64,000 bases of DNA from Ramlibacter tataouinensis (GCF_001580455.1 NZ_CP010951.1:1364001-1428000), one strand, 5' to 3'. Positions 25,428-35,132 are shown, numbered from the stretch's first letter. The notes: generated by a model from the sequence alone, not told the origin. A program made the numbers and translations.

Positions 25428-27371
25428 TTGAGAAAGCTCACCGCCTTGTTAGGCTGCCTCGTGCTGACGTCACTCGCCGGTTGCGGTGGCAACGGTGGCA
25501 GCAGCGAACCGCCAGTCGCAGCCGCACCTGCCACACCGCCCCTTCTCGTGGGGGCCGCGAGCGAAAGTCTTCTGCCGACGGTGAATGGCGGGCGCGCCTA
25601 TCTCGCGAGCGCGCCGGGTTGGCCTGCAGCCTCCAAGCTGAACCCGGACAACCCCGGCGTGTTCGTCCCCGCATGGGACCAGGGGGTGATCAATGTCGGC
25701 AATGGCAACAGCGACGGATCGTGGGTTCATGACGACATTCGCGTCACTGCCGTTGCGATGGAGCGTGATGGGAAGCGCCTGATCCTGATCACCAACAACA
25801 CCTACATGATCCTGAAGGCGGACGTCGACGAAATCTCGCAGCGCATCCATGCCGCGCTGCCCACCAAGTGGGCGGACGCGGAAGTGCTGATCTCGTCCTC
25901 GCACAACCACCACGGTCCCGAAACGGCGTTCGGCCCGAACCCCAAGTGGTTCGAGATGGCGGCAGGGCAGTTCGTCAAGGCGGCGGTGGCTGCTGCGGCA
26001 GCGGTCGAACCGGCGACGGCCTCGGTGGCCAACGGCGTGCACAACTACGGAACGTTCGATCAGCGCGATCCGCTCATCTATGACAACCGGCTCAACGTGC
26101 TGGCGTTCGACTCCAGCGCGACGGGCAGGTCGATCGCCACCATGGTGCAGTGGAACTCGCATCCCGAGACCACCCTGGGATGGACGCCGCCTGCCCCCGC
26201 CGGTCTGACCGAAGCTTGCGCCACCAAGGGCTGGACCGGAAGCAAGTGCACGACGAAGGACCGGTACTTCACCGGCGACTTCGTCGGTGTACTCGAAACA
26301 CGACTGAAGGCAAGTCGCGGCGGGGAAGTCGCGTACTTCAACGGTGCCCTGGGCGTCCTCGCGAGCCCGCTGCATGCCTCGACCTGGGTGGTTGACAAGG
26401 ACCACCCGGTGGGCAACGGAACGACTGTTCCGGCCGGGGCGGTCCCGCTGGCCACCTGCACCAAGACCAACCAGTATGAGTGCCAGTCCTTTGCCAAGAC
26501 CGAGTCCGTCGGCAACGAATTGGCCAACGCCGTCACTGCGCTGCTGGCTACCCGTCGCGTCACGCCCTTCCAGACCATCACGGTTCGCAAGCAGGAGTTC
26601 TACAGCCGCCTGACCAACCTCGGCTTCCGCGCGCTGATCGCTACGGGCGGGCTCGGCTGGAAGCCCATGCCGTCCTACAACTGCACCGGCAAGCCGTTCA
26701 CCGATGCCAACTGCGTCGCCGCGGCGGCGACCGAGACGGTCAGCGATCCGGTGCTGACGCCGGCCATGGGCCTGCGCCTGTCCAAGGGCGACGTCCTGAA
26801 GTCGCGCGTGGCGCATGTCAGTTTCGGTGACGTGGGCATGCTGTTCGTCCCGGGTGAACTGCCCGGCGAACTGGTGGTGGGTTTGCCGAGCGATTTCACG
26901 ACCGCGTCCTCCAAGTACTTCACGGCACCGGCCGAGCATGTCGCGGCGGACAAGTTCGCGATTCCCGGCAACTACCTGTCGCTCGTCAAGGAGCCCGTCA
27001 CGTTCTTCGTCGGTTTGGGTACGGACGAACTGGGCTACTTCGTGCCGGCTTCGGACTACCGCCTGCAGTGCCACGCGATTTCCCTTTCCGCGGTGCCGGG
27101 CGCCAGCTGCGCCGACCTGGCGGCTCGCGGTGTCATCGAGTCGCCCACCTGGATCGGTGGCCTCAAGTGCCAGAAGGTGTTCGATGACCCGGCATTCTTC
27201 GCCGCGCTGGGCGCGGACGGTCCGGCCGTCAAGGCGATCTGCTACTACGGGCAGGTCGTGGGCTCCCAGATCGCGAAGCCGGCCGGCCACTATGAGGAAA
27301 CCAATGCCGCCGGATGGGACCTGGTGGATGACCTCTGGGCTGCAACCGTGAAGATGTTCGCAACGAAGTAA
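25428..27371 (+). CDS. neutral/alkaline ceramidase-like lipoprotein
   Basis: 647 residues with a lipoprotein signal (SLAGC, Cys at about 19) and a low-complexity linker, followed by a domain resembling the catalytic part of neutral/alkaline non-lysosomal ceramidase: DIRVTAVAMERDGKRLILIT, ISSSHNHHGPETAFG (metal-type His cluster), VQWNSHPETTLG, and FVPGELPGELVVG. Such enzymes hydrolyse N-acyl sphingosines; the actual substrate may be another amide lipid. Translation starts with TTG, supported by AGGA 7 bp upstream and by immediate entry into the signal peptide. A strong terminator follows. Confidence 0.8.
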   Translation: MRKLTALLGCLVLTSLAGCGGNGGSSEPPVAAAPATPPLLVGAASESLLPTVNGGRAYLASAPGWPAASKLNPDNPGVFVPAWDQGVINVGNGNSDGSWVHDDIRVTAVAMERDGKRLILITNNTYMILKADVDEISQRIHAALPTKWADAEVLISSSHNHHGPETAFGPNPKWFEMAAGQFVKAAVAAAAAVEPATASVANGVHNYGTFDQRDPLIYDNRLNVLAFDSSATGRSIATMVQWNSHPETTLGWTPPAPAGLTEACATKGWTGSKCTTKDRYFTGDFVGVLETRLKASRGGEVAYFNGALGVLASPLHASTWVVDKDHPVGNGTTVPAGAVPLATCTKTNQYECQSFAKTESVGNELANAVTALLATRRVTPFQTITVRKQEFYSRLTNLGFRALIATGGLGWKPMPSYNCTGKPFTDANCVAAAATETVSDPVLTPAMGLRLSKGDVLKSRVAHVSFGDVGMLFVPGELPGELVVGLPSDFTTASSKYFTAPAEHVAADKFAIPGNYLSLVKEPVTFFVGLGTDELGYFVPASDYRLQCHAISLSAVPGASCADLAARGVIESPTWIGGLKCQKVFDDPAFFAALGADGPAVKAICYYGQVVGSQIAKPAGHYEETNAAGWDLVDDLWAATVKMFATK

Positions 27372-27383
27372 GCCCCAAGCCGG

Positions 27384-27427
27384 GCCGGGATCGGGTGGAA
27401 AGCACTCGATCCCGGCTCTTTTCTTTT
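27384..27427 (+). terminator. rho-independent terminator after ceramidase-like gene
   Basis: 10-bp perfect stem GCCGGGATCG / CGATCCCGGC (27384-27393 and 27407-27416), 13-nt loop, followed by TCTTTTCTTTT. It lies 12 bp after the stop codon. Confidence 0.85.
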
Positions 27428-27560
27428 GAGCGAGGCCGATGACGTTCGGAACCGCCGCCAGGGGAATCCGTCGCTGCTCCTGGCAGACAGCAGGCGCGAA
27501 GTCGCGATCCTGCGGCCTGACACAATACCGACCCGGACCGCCCCATTCGAAAGCGCCTCA

Positions 27561-28169
27561 TTGAATCCCCCCAGGCCAAAGAAGATCAGACTGCCGCGTG
27601 CCGAGCGTGCGCTGCAGATCATGGGCGTTGCGCTCGAACTGTTCATCTCCAAGGGCTACCAAGGCACGTCGATGGAAGACATCGCCGAGGCTGCCGGCGT
27701 CTCCCGCCCCATCGTCTATAACCTCTTCGGCTCGAAGGACGCCATTTACCTGGCCTGCCTGCGGGATGCCCGGCAACAGCTCGATGAGCGCCTGGCGGAG
27801 GCGGCCAGCGCGCACGCCAATGGCCAGGCGCGCTTGCGCGCGGGCATCGACGGCTACTTTCGCTTCGTCGAACAGGACCGCGCGGCGTGGCGCCTGCTGT
27901 TCGGGGGCGGCGCCGCGGTGGCCGGGCCCGTCGTCGGCGAGGCCAGGCAACTGCGGTTCGACACGGTGGCAAAGATCACGGCCCTACTCTCCCCGCTCAT
28001 GCCCCAGATCGCGCTCACCGAGGTCCAGATGCAGGCCCACGCACTCTCTGGAGCGGCAGAACAGCTGGCGAAGTGGTGGATCGAAAACGAAAACGTCGAG
28101 CGGCCCGTCGTCGTGGATCTCCTGACGAACCTGATGCTGCGCGGATTCGAGCCAAGCTTCTCGAGTTGA
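27561..28169 (+). CDS. TetR/AcrR family transcriptional regulator
   Basis: About 200-residue repressor. The N-terminal HTH is clear: ALELFISKGYQGTSMEDIAEAAGVSRPIVYNLFGSKDAIY. The all-alpha ligand domain fills the rest. The start is uncertain: TTG 27561 (LNPPRPKKIR) gives a normal short lead into helix 1, while another TTG at 27426 would add 45 residues; neither has a good ribosome site. Its position downstream of the ceramidase-like gene and that gene's palindromic upstream sites suggest a regulator-target pair. Confidence 0.82.
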   Translation: MNPPRPKKIRLPRAERALQIMGVALELFISKGYQGTSMEDIAEAAGVSRPIVYNLFGSKDAIYLACLRDARQQLDERLAEAASAHANGQARLRAGIDGYFRFVEQDRAAWRLLFGGGAAVAGPVVGEARQLRFDTVAKITALLSPLMPQIALTEVQMQAHALSGAAEQLAKWWIENENVERPVVVDLLTNLMLRGFEPSFSS

Positions 28170-28286
28170 ACCCATCGGCGGCGTGCGGCCGTGTCGGCAC
28201 CTCTCCTACATCGCAATAGCCCCTGGACGGCGCGGCGTCACCCGGCAAGTGCTTAGGCTGACTGTTCGCACTTCAAGGAGGATTCC

Positions 28287-28631
28287 ATGCAGATGAGCGA
28301 ACTGAAGCAACGGGTCGACCGTATCGAGCAATGCGCCGATGACGCCGAACAGGCCATGCGAGCCGGATCGGTGCCGGCGGACCTGCGCCAGCGCGTCGAC
28401 ACGATGCACCAACAGGCCAGGCAACTGCAGCAGGCTTGCAGCAGCAGCGGCGGACAGCAGCAAGGCGACGCGAGCCGATTGCGCGACATGGTCGCGCAGC
28501 TCGAAGAGACCGGCGACCGCGCCATGGACGCCTGCCGCCAGGCGCGCGATGTCGATTCGCGCCTGCAGCAGGCCGTGCAACGGGCACACCAGGAAGCTTC
28601 CAGCCTGAAGAAGGAAGTTCAGATGGGCTGA
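28287..28631 (+). CDS. coiled-coil hypothetical protein, 114 aa
   Basis: Soluble, Gln- and Arg-rich, almost entirely helical protein with heptad character (ELKQRVDRIEQCADDAEQAM, MVAQLEETGDRAMDACRQA). CAAGGAGG stands 8 bp before the ATG. No signal peptide and no recognised family. Three cysteines are present. Function unknown. Confidence 0.65.
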   Translation: MQMSELKQRVDRIEQCADDAEQAMRAGSVPADLRQRVDTMHQQARQLQQACSSSGGQQQGDASRLRDMVAQLEETGDRAMDACRQARDVDSRLQQAVQRAHQEASSLKKEVQMG

Positions 28632-28764
28632 GCGCCGGCGCGGTTCACGCCGCGCCCGGCCGCGGCTACGCGAGCCGTGCTTCGGACACTGAATCCCGAG
28701 CACGCCGGGCCGGTCTTTACCTGCCCCTCACATTCGGCCGACGCTTGGCCGCTAGCATCCGTGC

Positions 28765-29304
28765 ATGAAGAAGGTCATCCGCATGCGATCGATCGCGGTC
28801 GCCCTCACGCTCGGTGCTTTGGCGCTGGCAGCCAGTTCGCAAGGCTACCCTGGCGGCGGCGGGATGAACCACAGTCGCAGCATCAACCACGCGGACCCGC
28901 GCGGTGATGCAGCCGGGATGCGCGAACCGGCGCTGCGGCCGCACGTCCTGGGCCTTTTCGCCGCGGCGCTCGCGAAGGAAGCACCCTCGCTGGCACTCAC
29001 GCCCGCAGCCGCGGCGGCCACGAGCGATTTCGTACGCGATCTCAAGGACTTCGCCGCGCTGGATGACCGGCATGTTCGGGACCGCGTGGGCTTGATGCGG
29101 ACGGTGCACGCCGCCGTCGACCTCAAGCGCGATCTGACCGAATCGCAGGCCTACGCGCGCGAATAGGCCGAAGCCTCGTCCGATCTGATGGCGCGCTGGG
29201 CCAAGCTTCAAGAGCTGCTCGACCCGGCGCAGCGCGAACGGGTCGAGGCGATCTATGGGGCGACGCTGCTCGACAGCCGAAGGCCGCCGGGCGAACGCGG
29301 CTGA
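28765..29304 (+). pseudogene. periplasmic helical protein interrupted by an in-frame amber codon
   Basis: The frame begins with a signal peptide (IAVALTLGALALAASSQG), runs 133 codons to a TAG at 29164-29166 (...LTESQAYARE-stop), then continues in the same frame for 45 more codons to TGA at 29302. The continuation has ordinary helical coding character (LMARWAKLQELLDPAQRERV), like the C-terminal helix of Spy/CpxP or heavy-metal-resistance-type periplasmic proteins. The most likely cause is a single substitution such as CAG or GAG to TAG. Alternatively the 133-residue product is functional, the stop is read through, or there is a base-call error. Family assignment is weak. Confidence 0.6.
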
Positions 29305-29314
29305 GGACGTCTGC

Positions 29315-29704
29315 TCACTTCGCCGGTTTCTTCGGCGACCTGCGCGCGGCCTCCAGCGCGGCGGCCTTCTCCGCATGCTTCTCGGCGCGCGTCCTGCGCG
29401 GCTTGGGCTTCTTGACGTCCTTGGCATCCTTCGCTTCCTTGGTAGCCTTCGGCTTGTCCTTGGCCTGCGCGTGATGCGTGCGCAGCATCCGGTCGGCGGC
29501 GCTGGGCTTGGGCTGCGACGCCTGCGCCTGGCGCTTGTCCCGCTCTTCCTTCAGCAGCCGGCGCTCCTCGGTCAGGGCCTGCTCGGCCTCCGACGGCTGG
29601 TCGGCCTTCGTACGGCTCATCATGGCCCGATGCAGCGCTTGGCCGTTCTCAGAAATCCGCTTGGTCAACGATGCAGTACGAATCGGCATTTGGCGGTTCC
29701 TCAT
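29315..29704 (-). CDS. Lys/Ala-rich basic hypothetical protein, 129 aa
   Basis: Highly charged protein. The N-terminal half is helical with EAEQALTEERRLLKEERDKR; the C-terminal half is a run of Lys/Ala/Pro segments (KDAKDVKKPKPRRTRAEKHA) recalling H1-like nucleic-acid-binding tails. No signal peptide. ATG 29704 (MRNRQMPIRT) is taken as start; ATG 29689 is possible. Convergent with the interrupted gene, only 10 bp away. Nucleic-acid binding is inferred from composition only. Confidence 0.6.
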   Translation of the reverse strand: MRNRQMPIRTASLTKRISENGQALHRAMMSRTKADQPSEAEQALTEERRLLKEERDKRQAQASQPKPSAADRMLRTHHAQAKDKPKATKEAKDAKDVKKPKPRRTRAEKHAEKAAALEAARRSPKKPAK

Positions 29705-29818
29705 GGTGGGACGGAAAGCCACTGTAGGCCAACCCGGCACGGTTCAGGCCATGTCCGCGCGCGGACATGTAAACGGGCGGGCACGCGCTGTCGCAAAAGC
29801 TGAGACACTGCCCGCCGG

Positions 29819-31060
29819 ATGACGACCGCCCGGCCGCTGACGCCCCTCACTGTTGCCTTTGCCGGCCTCATCGCGCTCGGCGTGGCGATGGGCATCGGCC
29901 GCTTCGCGTTCACGCCGCTCCTGCCCCTGATGCTGGCAGAGCACTCGGTGGACCTCACCGGCGCCAGCCTGCTGGCCAGTGCCAACTACCTGGGGTATCT
30001 CATCGGTGCCGTGGCCTGCACGTCCCAGCCCTGGATCTGGCGCCGCTGCGGATGGGCCAGCACCGTCAACGGGCCCCGGTTGGTGCGCGGCGGGCTGGTC
30101 GCCACGGTCCTGCTGACGCTGGGCATGGCCCTGCAGCTGCCGGCGGCGTGGACCCTGCTGCGCTTCGCCGCCGGCGTGGCCAGCGCCGTCGTCTTCCTCT
30201 ACACCTCGGGCTTCTGCCTCGAGCAGCTGGCGCGCCGGGGCGTGCCGGCCATGGGCGCGCTGATCTATGTCGGGCCCGGCCTGGGCATCGTCGCCAGCGG
30301 GCTGGCAGCAACCGTGCTGGTGCAGCTGCAGGCGCCCGCCGCCGCAGGCTGGCTCACCTTTGGATTGCTGGCCGCGCTGCTGACGGCCGCCGTGTGGCGC
30401 GTCTTCGACCTGACCCGCGGCCTCGCGGCGCCGGCACCGGCCGCCGGGCATGCGGCCCACGGCCAGGACTTGCCGCAAGCCTCCGCCGGCGCCAGCGAGA
30501 TGAGCCTGCTCACGCTGGCCTACGGACTCGCCGGCATCGGCTACATCATCACTGCGACTTTCCTGCCCGTGATTGCACGCCAGACCTTGCCCGGGTCGCA
30601 CTGGCTGGACCTGTTCTGGCCCTTGTTCGGCGTCGGCGTGATGCTCGGGGCGCTGGGCGCGTCGAGGTTGAAGCCCCAGGCTGACCTGCGCTTGCGGCTG
30701 GCGGTCTGCTACCTGCTGCAGGCCGCCGGGGTGGCTGCCAGCCTCGTGAGCCCGACGCTGGCCGGCTTCGCGGCCGGCAGCCTGTTGCTGGGACTGCCCT
30801 TCACCGCCATTTCCTTTTTTGCGATGCAGGAAGCGCGCCGGGTGCAGCCCTTGCAAGCCACCAGCTTCATGGGCCTGCTCACCGCCTCGTACGGGCTCGG
30901 CCAGATCCTGGGGCCACCGCTGGCCGCCGGGCTGGTGGCGCGCAGTGCGAGCGCGGCCGCAGGATTCAGCACCTCGCTGTGGATCGCCACCGGGCTGCTG
31001 GTGCTTGGCGCCGCGCTGTACCTGCTGATCGCGCACCGGCACCCCATGGCACGGCGCTGA
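29819..31060 (+). CDS. YbfB/YjiJ family MFS transporter
   Basis: 413-residue, 12-helix transporter. GVAMGIGRFAFTPLLPLML in helix 1 and ASANYLGYLIGAV in helix 2 are characteristic of the YbfB/YjiJ group of MFS permeases, whose substrates are largely unknown. The gene stands alone with no obvious partner on the same strand. Confidence 0.9.
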   Translation: MTTARPLTPLTVAFAGLIALGVAMGIGRFAFTPLLPLMLAEHSVDLTGASLLASANYLGYLIGAVACTSQPWIWRRCGWASTVNGPRLVRGGLVATVLLTLGMALQLPAAWTLLRFAAGVASAVVFLYTSGFCLEQLARRGVPAMGALIYVGPGLGIVASGLAATVLVQLQAPAAAGWLTFGLLAALLTAAVWRVFDLTRGLAAPAPAAGHAAHGQDLPQASAGASEMSLLTLAYGLAGIGYIITATFLPVIARQTLPGSHWLDLFWPLFGVGVMLGALGASRLKPQADLRLRLAVCYLLQAAGVAASLVSPTLAGFAAGSLLLGLPFTAISFFAMQEARRVQPLQATSFMGLLTASYGLGQILGPPLAAGLVARSASAAAGFSTSLWIATGLLVLGAALYLLIAHRHPMARR

Positions 31061-31255
31061 GTTACTCAGGGCACCGCAACGTCCAGAGCGCCGCGCCAAT
31101 CAGCGCGACACCGCACATTGCAACGGGCTGAGATGGCACGGCGTCCGGGCGCCAGCGAGCGTCAGCGAGGGGGCTGAAGGGCTGTCCCTGGATCGTCACG
31201 GCGCTGTCACACCGCCTGCATACCGTTCAGCTACTTCGTAACGGTTGAGATACAC

Positions 31256-33466
31256 ATGATGCCCTCTCCTTCCAAGCTGCGGCCGCTCGTGGCCGTGTCC
31301 CTGCTGGCGCTGCTCGGCGCCTGCGGCGGCGGCGACGATGCACCGCCGGCGCTCGCCGCGGTCCCCTTCGATACTCCCGCCCTCGCGTTCACCGCGCCGA
31401 ACCAGACCTACGACATCTCGAACTACATCCAGACCGGCCGCTACAGCCTGCCGGTCGGCAGTGGGACCAACCTGCTGGCCGAGGAAGCCTCGGGCGTGAC
31501 CTACAACAAGGACACCGACACGCTGTTCGTCGTGGGCGATGGCGGCACCTCCATCGCCCAGGTGACCAAGCAGGGCGTGCTGGTCGACTCCATGACGCTG
31601 GCGCAAGACCCGTCCAAGGCCGAGTGCTGCCAGGGCACCTACTTCTACGACCCGGAGGGCATCGCCTACATCGGCAACGGCAAGTTCGTGCTGGTCGAAG
31701 AGCGCTTCCGCCAGGTCAACGAGTTCACCTACGTGCCGAACACGACCCTCGACGGCAGCAAGGTGCGCACGGCCAAGCTCGGCACGACCATCGGCAACAT
31801 CGGCATCGAGGGGATCAGTTTCGATCCGTCCACCAACGGCTATGTGGCCGTCAAGGAATCGGGCCCCATGGGCGTGTTCCACACGACCATCGATTTCGCC
31901 ACGGGCGCGGCGTCGAACGGCTCCGCCAGCGCGGAAAACGCCATCAACCTGTTCGATCCGGCGAAGATCGGATTCACCGCCATCAACGATGTGTTCGCGC
32001 TGTCCAACATCGTCGCGTCCAGCGCGCCCGACTACGGCCACCTGCTGATCCTGAGCGCACCGGCCGGCAAGGTAGTGAAGATGGACCGCAGCGGCAACCT
32101 GCTCGGCACGCTGGACGTGGGCTCGGCCGCCCAGAACGAAGGGATGGTGATGGACGCCAGCGGCAACCTCTACGTCGTCAGCGAAGTCGGCGGCGGCGCC
32201 GGCAAGCCCGAGATGCTGGTGTTCGCGCCGACGGCGAGCAAGGCCGCGATCGGCCTGGGGTCCAACCTGTACCTGACCTTCAACCAGAACGTGGTCGCCG
32301 GCACCGGCAGCATCACGATCAGCAACGGCGCCGGCGACACCCGCACCATCGCCGTCACCGACAGCTCCCAGGTCACGATCTCCGGCAAGACGGTAACGAT
32401 CAATCCCGCCATCGACCTGCAGGCCGGCTCCAGCTACAGCCTCACCTACGCTGCCGGCGTGTTCAAGGACAGCCTGGGCAATACCGCGCCGGCCGTCGCC
32501 AGCACCAGTACCTTCAGTTTCACCGCCGCCGGATCGCTGGACAGCACGCCGCCGACGCTCGTGTCCACCAGCCCCGTCGACAACGCGACCGGCATCACCA
32601 GCAGCCGGATCCTGCTCAACTTCAACGAGCGGGTGGTCGCCGGCAGCGGCAACATCATCATCAGCAACGGCACGGACACGCGCACCATTGCCGTGGGTGA
32701 CGCGACGCAGGTCAGCTTCAGCGGCAACACCGCCAACATCAACCCGGGCGCCGACCTGCTCAAGGGCACGACCTACAGCGTGACGCTTGCCAGCGGGGTC
32801 ATCCGCGACGCCGCCGGCAACCCGTTCGCCGGCATCACCTCGACCACGACGCTGAACTTCGCGACCGCCGCGGCGCCGGACGCCACGCCCAAGGTGCTGA
32901 TCACGGAGGTGAACTCCAACGCCAACGGCGGCGACTTCATGGAGCTGTACAACTACGGCACCACGCCGATCGACCTCACCGGCTGGAAGTGGGACGACGA
33001 TTCCGCCTCGTTCTCCGATGCGGGCAACGCCGCCTTCCCGGCCGTGACGCTTCCGGCCGGCGCGCGCCTGGTGGTCGTGAACACCACCGACGTCGCCGCC
33101 TTCCGGGCCGCATGGGGCCTGGGCGCCTCGGTCCCGGTGATCGGCACCGGCGGCCCGGGCCTGGGGAACGGCGACATGATCGTACTGTTCGACACGAGCG
33201 GCAAGGCCGTGACCTGGTTCAACTACAGCGGCGGCTCCAAGACCGCGAGCGACGGCACCGCGATCGGCGCCGCCGGCGCGTCGAGTGGCGTCACCGCCAC
33301 GATGCCGAACCATGCGGGCGCCGCCTTCGGCGGCAGCGCGGTGTCATCGGCCGTGTGGGACGGCGTGTCGACCTCCTCGCCGACCTACCGCGCCGCAACC
33401 GTGGGTGTGCTCGGCGGGTTCGCGCAACCCGCGGCCGCGACCGCCATCGGTTCGCCGGGCCAGTGA
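31256..33466 (+). CDS. lipoprotein with SdiA-regulated, Ig-like and lamin-tail domains
   Basis: 736-residue surface or periplasmic lipoprotein (LLGAC near residue 22). Domains in order: SdiA-regulated/phytase-like propeller (residues about 50-330, EEASGVTYNKDTDTLFVVGD, YYDPEGIAY-like segment), two bacterial Ig-like (Big_5/SbsA-type) repeats (about 330-425 and 440-540, both with VVAGxGxIxISNG), and a lamin-tail domain (about 545-650, VLITEVNSNANGGDFMELYN, LTGWKW). Lamin-tail domains in bacteria often sit on secreted nucleases or adhesins; no catalytic domain is seen here. Function is probably extracellular binding. Confidence 0.82.
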   Translation: MMPSPSKLRPLVAVSLLALLGACGGGDDAPPALAAVPFDTPALAFTAPNQTYDISNYIQTGRYSLPVGSGTNLLAEEASGVTYNKDTDTLFVVGDGGTSIAQVTKQGVLVDSMTLAQDPSKAECCQGTYFYDPEGIAYIGNGKFVLVEERFRQVNEFTYVPNTTLDGSKVRTAKLGTTIGNIGIEGISFDPSTNGYVAVKESGPMGVFHTTIDFATGAASNGSASAENAINLFDPAKIGFTAINDVFALSNIVASSAPDYGHLLILSAPAGKVVKMDRSGNLLGTLDVGSAAQNEGMVMDASGNLYVVSEVGGGAGKPEMLVFAPTASKAAIGLGSNLYLTFNQNVVAGTGSITISNGAGDTRTIAVTDSSQVTISGKTVTINPAIDLQAGSSYSLTYAAGVFKDSLGNTAPAVASTSTFSFTAAGSLDSTPPTLVSTSPVDNATGITSSRILLNFNERVVAGSGNIIISNGTDTRTIAVGDATQVSFSGNTANINPGADLLKGTTYSVTLASGVIRDAAGNPFAGITSTTTLNFATAAAPDATPKVLITEVNSNANGGDFMELYNYGTTPIDLTGWKWDDDSASFSDAGNAAFPAVTLPAGARLVVVNTTDVAAFRAAWGLGASVPVIGTGGPGLGNGDMIVLFDTSGKAVTWFNYSGGSKTASDGTAIGAAGASSGVTATMPNHAGAAFGGSAVSSAVWDGVSTSSPTYRAATVGVLGGFAQPAAATAIGSPGQ

Positions 33467-33519
33467 CCCGCCGGGCTGGGGAGCCCGTGCCGGCGGCCCC
33501 GCCTTAGAGCAGAGCGCCG

Positions 33520-34455
33520 TCAACCGGCGGCGCCGGCCAGTTCGAGGGCAGCGAGCACATTGCGCGCTGCGCCCAGACCCATGTTGACGTAGGCGTCGCC
33601 GGTCACCCCGCCGATGTGGGGGCTGAGGATGATGTTCGGCTCAGCCTGGAACGGATGCGGCACGGCCAGGGGCTCCACGGCGAAGCTGTCCAGGCCCGCG
33701 GCGGCGACTTGCCCCGAGCGGACGGCTGCCAGCAGCGCGGCTTCGTCGATGAGACCGCCGCGCGCCGTGTTCACCAGCAGCACGCCGCGTTTGCAAGCCC
33801 GCAGCGCCGGTGCATTCACCAGCTCGCGGTTCACCGGCGTCAGCGGGCAGTGCAGCGAGATCGCATCGGACTCGCACCAAAGGGTGGCCAGGTCCACGGC
33901 GCGGACGAACGGCGGCAGGTCCCGCGCGAACGGGTCGTGGCCGATCACCTTCATGCCCAGCGCATCGCACATGCGCGCGAAGCGCTGGCCGATGGCGCCG
34001 AGTCCCACCAGGCCGATGGTGCGGCCGTTCAGTTCCACGCTCTTGTGCGTCGCCTTGTCCCAGTGGCCGGCACGCATGCGGGCGTCGAGGCGCACGACCG
34101 ATTTGGCGCAGGCGAGCAGCAGCGCCAGGGCCTGCTCGGCAACCGCTGCCGCGTTCGCGCCCGCCGCCGCGCGCACCTCGATGCCGCGAGCCCTGGCGGC
34201 TTCCTGGTCGATGGTGTCCGTGCCGCTGCCGTGCTTGGAGATGACGCGCAGCGAGGGCGCGGCGTCCATCACCGCGGCGCCGACCCCGCCGTATCGCACG
34301 ATGATGGCCACCGGGTCGTGCTGGCGGCACAGGGCAACGAGGTCCGCTTCCTGCGGCGTCTTGCCCGCATAGACCACGTCGAAGTCCGCCAGCAGGGCCA
34401 GGGCCTGGGGCGCCAGGTCGGCCCCGGTGACGAGGACGGCGCGGCGCGGGCTCAC
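33520..34455 (-). CDS. D-2-hydroxyacid dehydrogenase
   Basis: 311-residue NAD-dependent dehydrogenase of the phosphoglycerate-dehydrogenase family. Rossmann motif GLVGLGAIGQRFARMC, active-site Arg region LLVNTARGGLIDEAAL, and His in SPHIGGVTGDAY. It starts with GTG overlapping the RraA-like stop (GTGA, 34452-34455), so the two are translationally coupled and probably act in one oxo/hydroxy-acid pathway. Confidence 0.88.
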   Translation of the reverse strand: MSPRRAVLVTGADLAPQALALLADFDVVYAGKTPQEADLVALCRQHDPVAIIVRYGGVGAAVMDAAPSLRVISKHGSGTDTIDQEAARARGIEVRAAAGANAAAVAEQALALLLACAKSVVRLDARMRAGHWDKATHKSVELNGRTIGLVGLGAIGQRFARMCDALGMKVIGHDPFARDLPPFVRAVDLATLWCESDAISLHCPLTPVNRELVNAPALRACKRGVLLVNTARGGLIDEAALLAAVRSGQVAAAGLDSFAVEPLAVPHPFQAEPNIILSPHIGGVTGDAYVNMGLGAARNVLAALELAGAAG

Positions 34456-35132
34456 AGGCTTTCCCCTTCCTTCAGCACGCCGGCCGTGCGCAGCGCCGCG
34501 GCCAGCCAGGCAGCGCTCGTGTTGCCCTCCCTGATCTGGGCGATGCGGGCGGACTCGTCCTCCACCTTCTTGCGTGCCAGCGGCAACAGGCCTTCGACAC
34601 GCTCGCGCTCCACCACCACCACGCCGTCGGCATCGGCCAGCACGAGGTCACCCGAACGCACCGTCACGCCGCCGCAGGACACCGCATGGCCGATGCGGCC
34701 GGGGACGTTCTTGGTCGGGCCGTTGGGATTGGTGCCCACCGAAAACACCGGGAAGTCCATCTCGTCGATCTCGAGGGTGTCGCGCACGGCGCCGTCGATC
34801 ACCACGCCGGCCAGTCCACGCTGCTGGCAGGCGCTCATCATGATGGTGCCCATGAGGGCCGCCGTCCGGTCGCCCTTGCCGTCGATGACGAGCACGTCGC
34901 CGGGCCGGGCGAGCGCGATGGCGGCGTGGATCATCAGGTTGTCGCCGGGGCGCACATCCACCGTCAGCGCCGGGCCGGCCAGTTTCATGCGCGGCCGCAG
35001 CGCCGCGATGCGGCCGTGGAAAGCCCCGCGGCGCCCCGCCACGTCGGCGAGGACGGCAGCCTGGAATTGGGCGGCCTGGCGCACCAGGTCCGGGGACACG
35101 CGCTCGAAGTCGCGGACGATGTCTGTGTTCAT
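34452..35132 (-). CDS. RraA-like protein (4-hydroxy-4-methyl-2-oxoglutarate aldolase family)
   Basis: 226 residues with the RraA/HMG-aldolase core: GDVLVIDGKGDRTAALMGTI, GVVIDGAVRD (metal-binding Arg-Asp) and SVGTNPNGPTK. Family members are either class II pyruvate aldolases or RNase E regulators; the neighbouring dehydrogenase, Bug receptor and IclR regulator favour a catabolic aldolase. Second gene of a leftward cluster downstream of the Bug gene. Confidence 0.85.
   Translation of the reverse strand: MNTDIVRDFERVSPDLVRQAAQFQAAVLADVAGRRGAFHGRIAALRPRMKLAGPALTVDVRPGDNLMIHAAIALARPGDVLVIDGKGDRTAALMGTIMMSACQQRGLAGVVIDGAVRDTLEIDEMDFPVFSVGTNPNGPTKNVPGRIGHAVSCGGVTVRSGDLVLADADGVVVVERERVEGLLPLARKKVEDESARIAQIREGNTSAAWLAAALRTAGVLKEGESL

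Noticed and set aside
31196..33313. A 705-codon minus-strand frame opposite the SdiA-regulated/lamin-tail lipoprotein
   Set aside because: Low-complexity Gly/Val/Arg composition, no ribosome site, and the plus-strand gene has a lipobox and recognisable domains.
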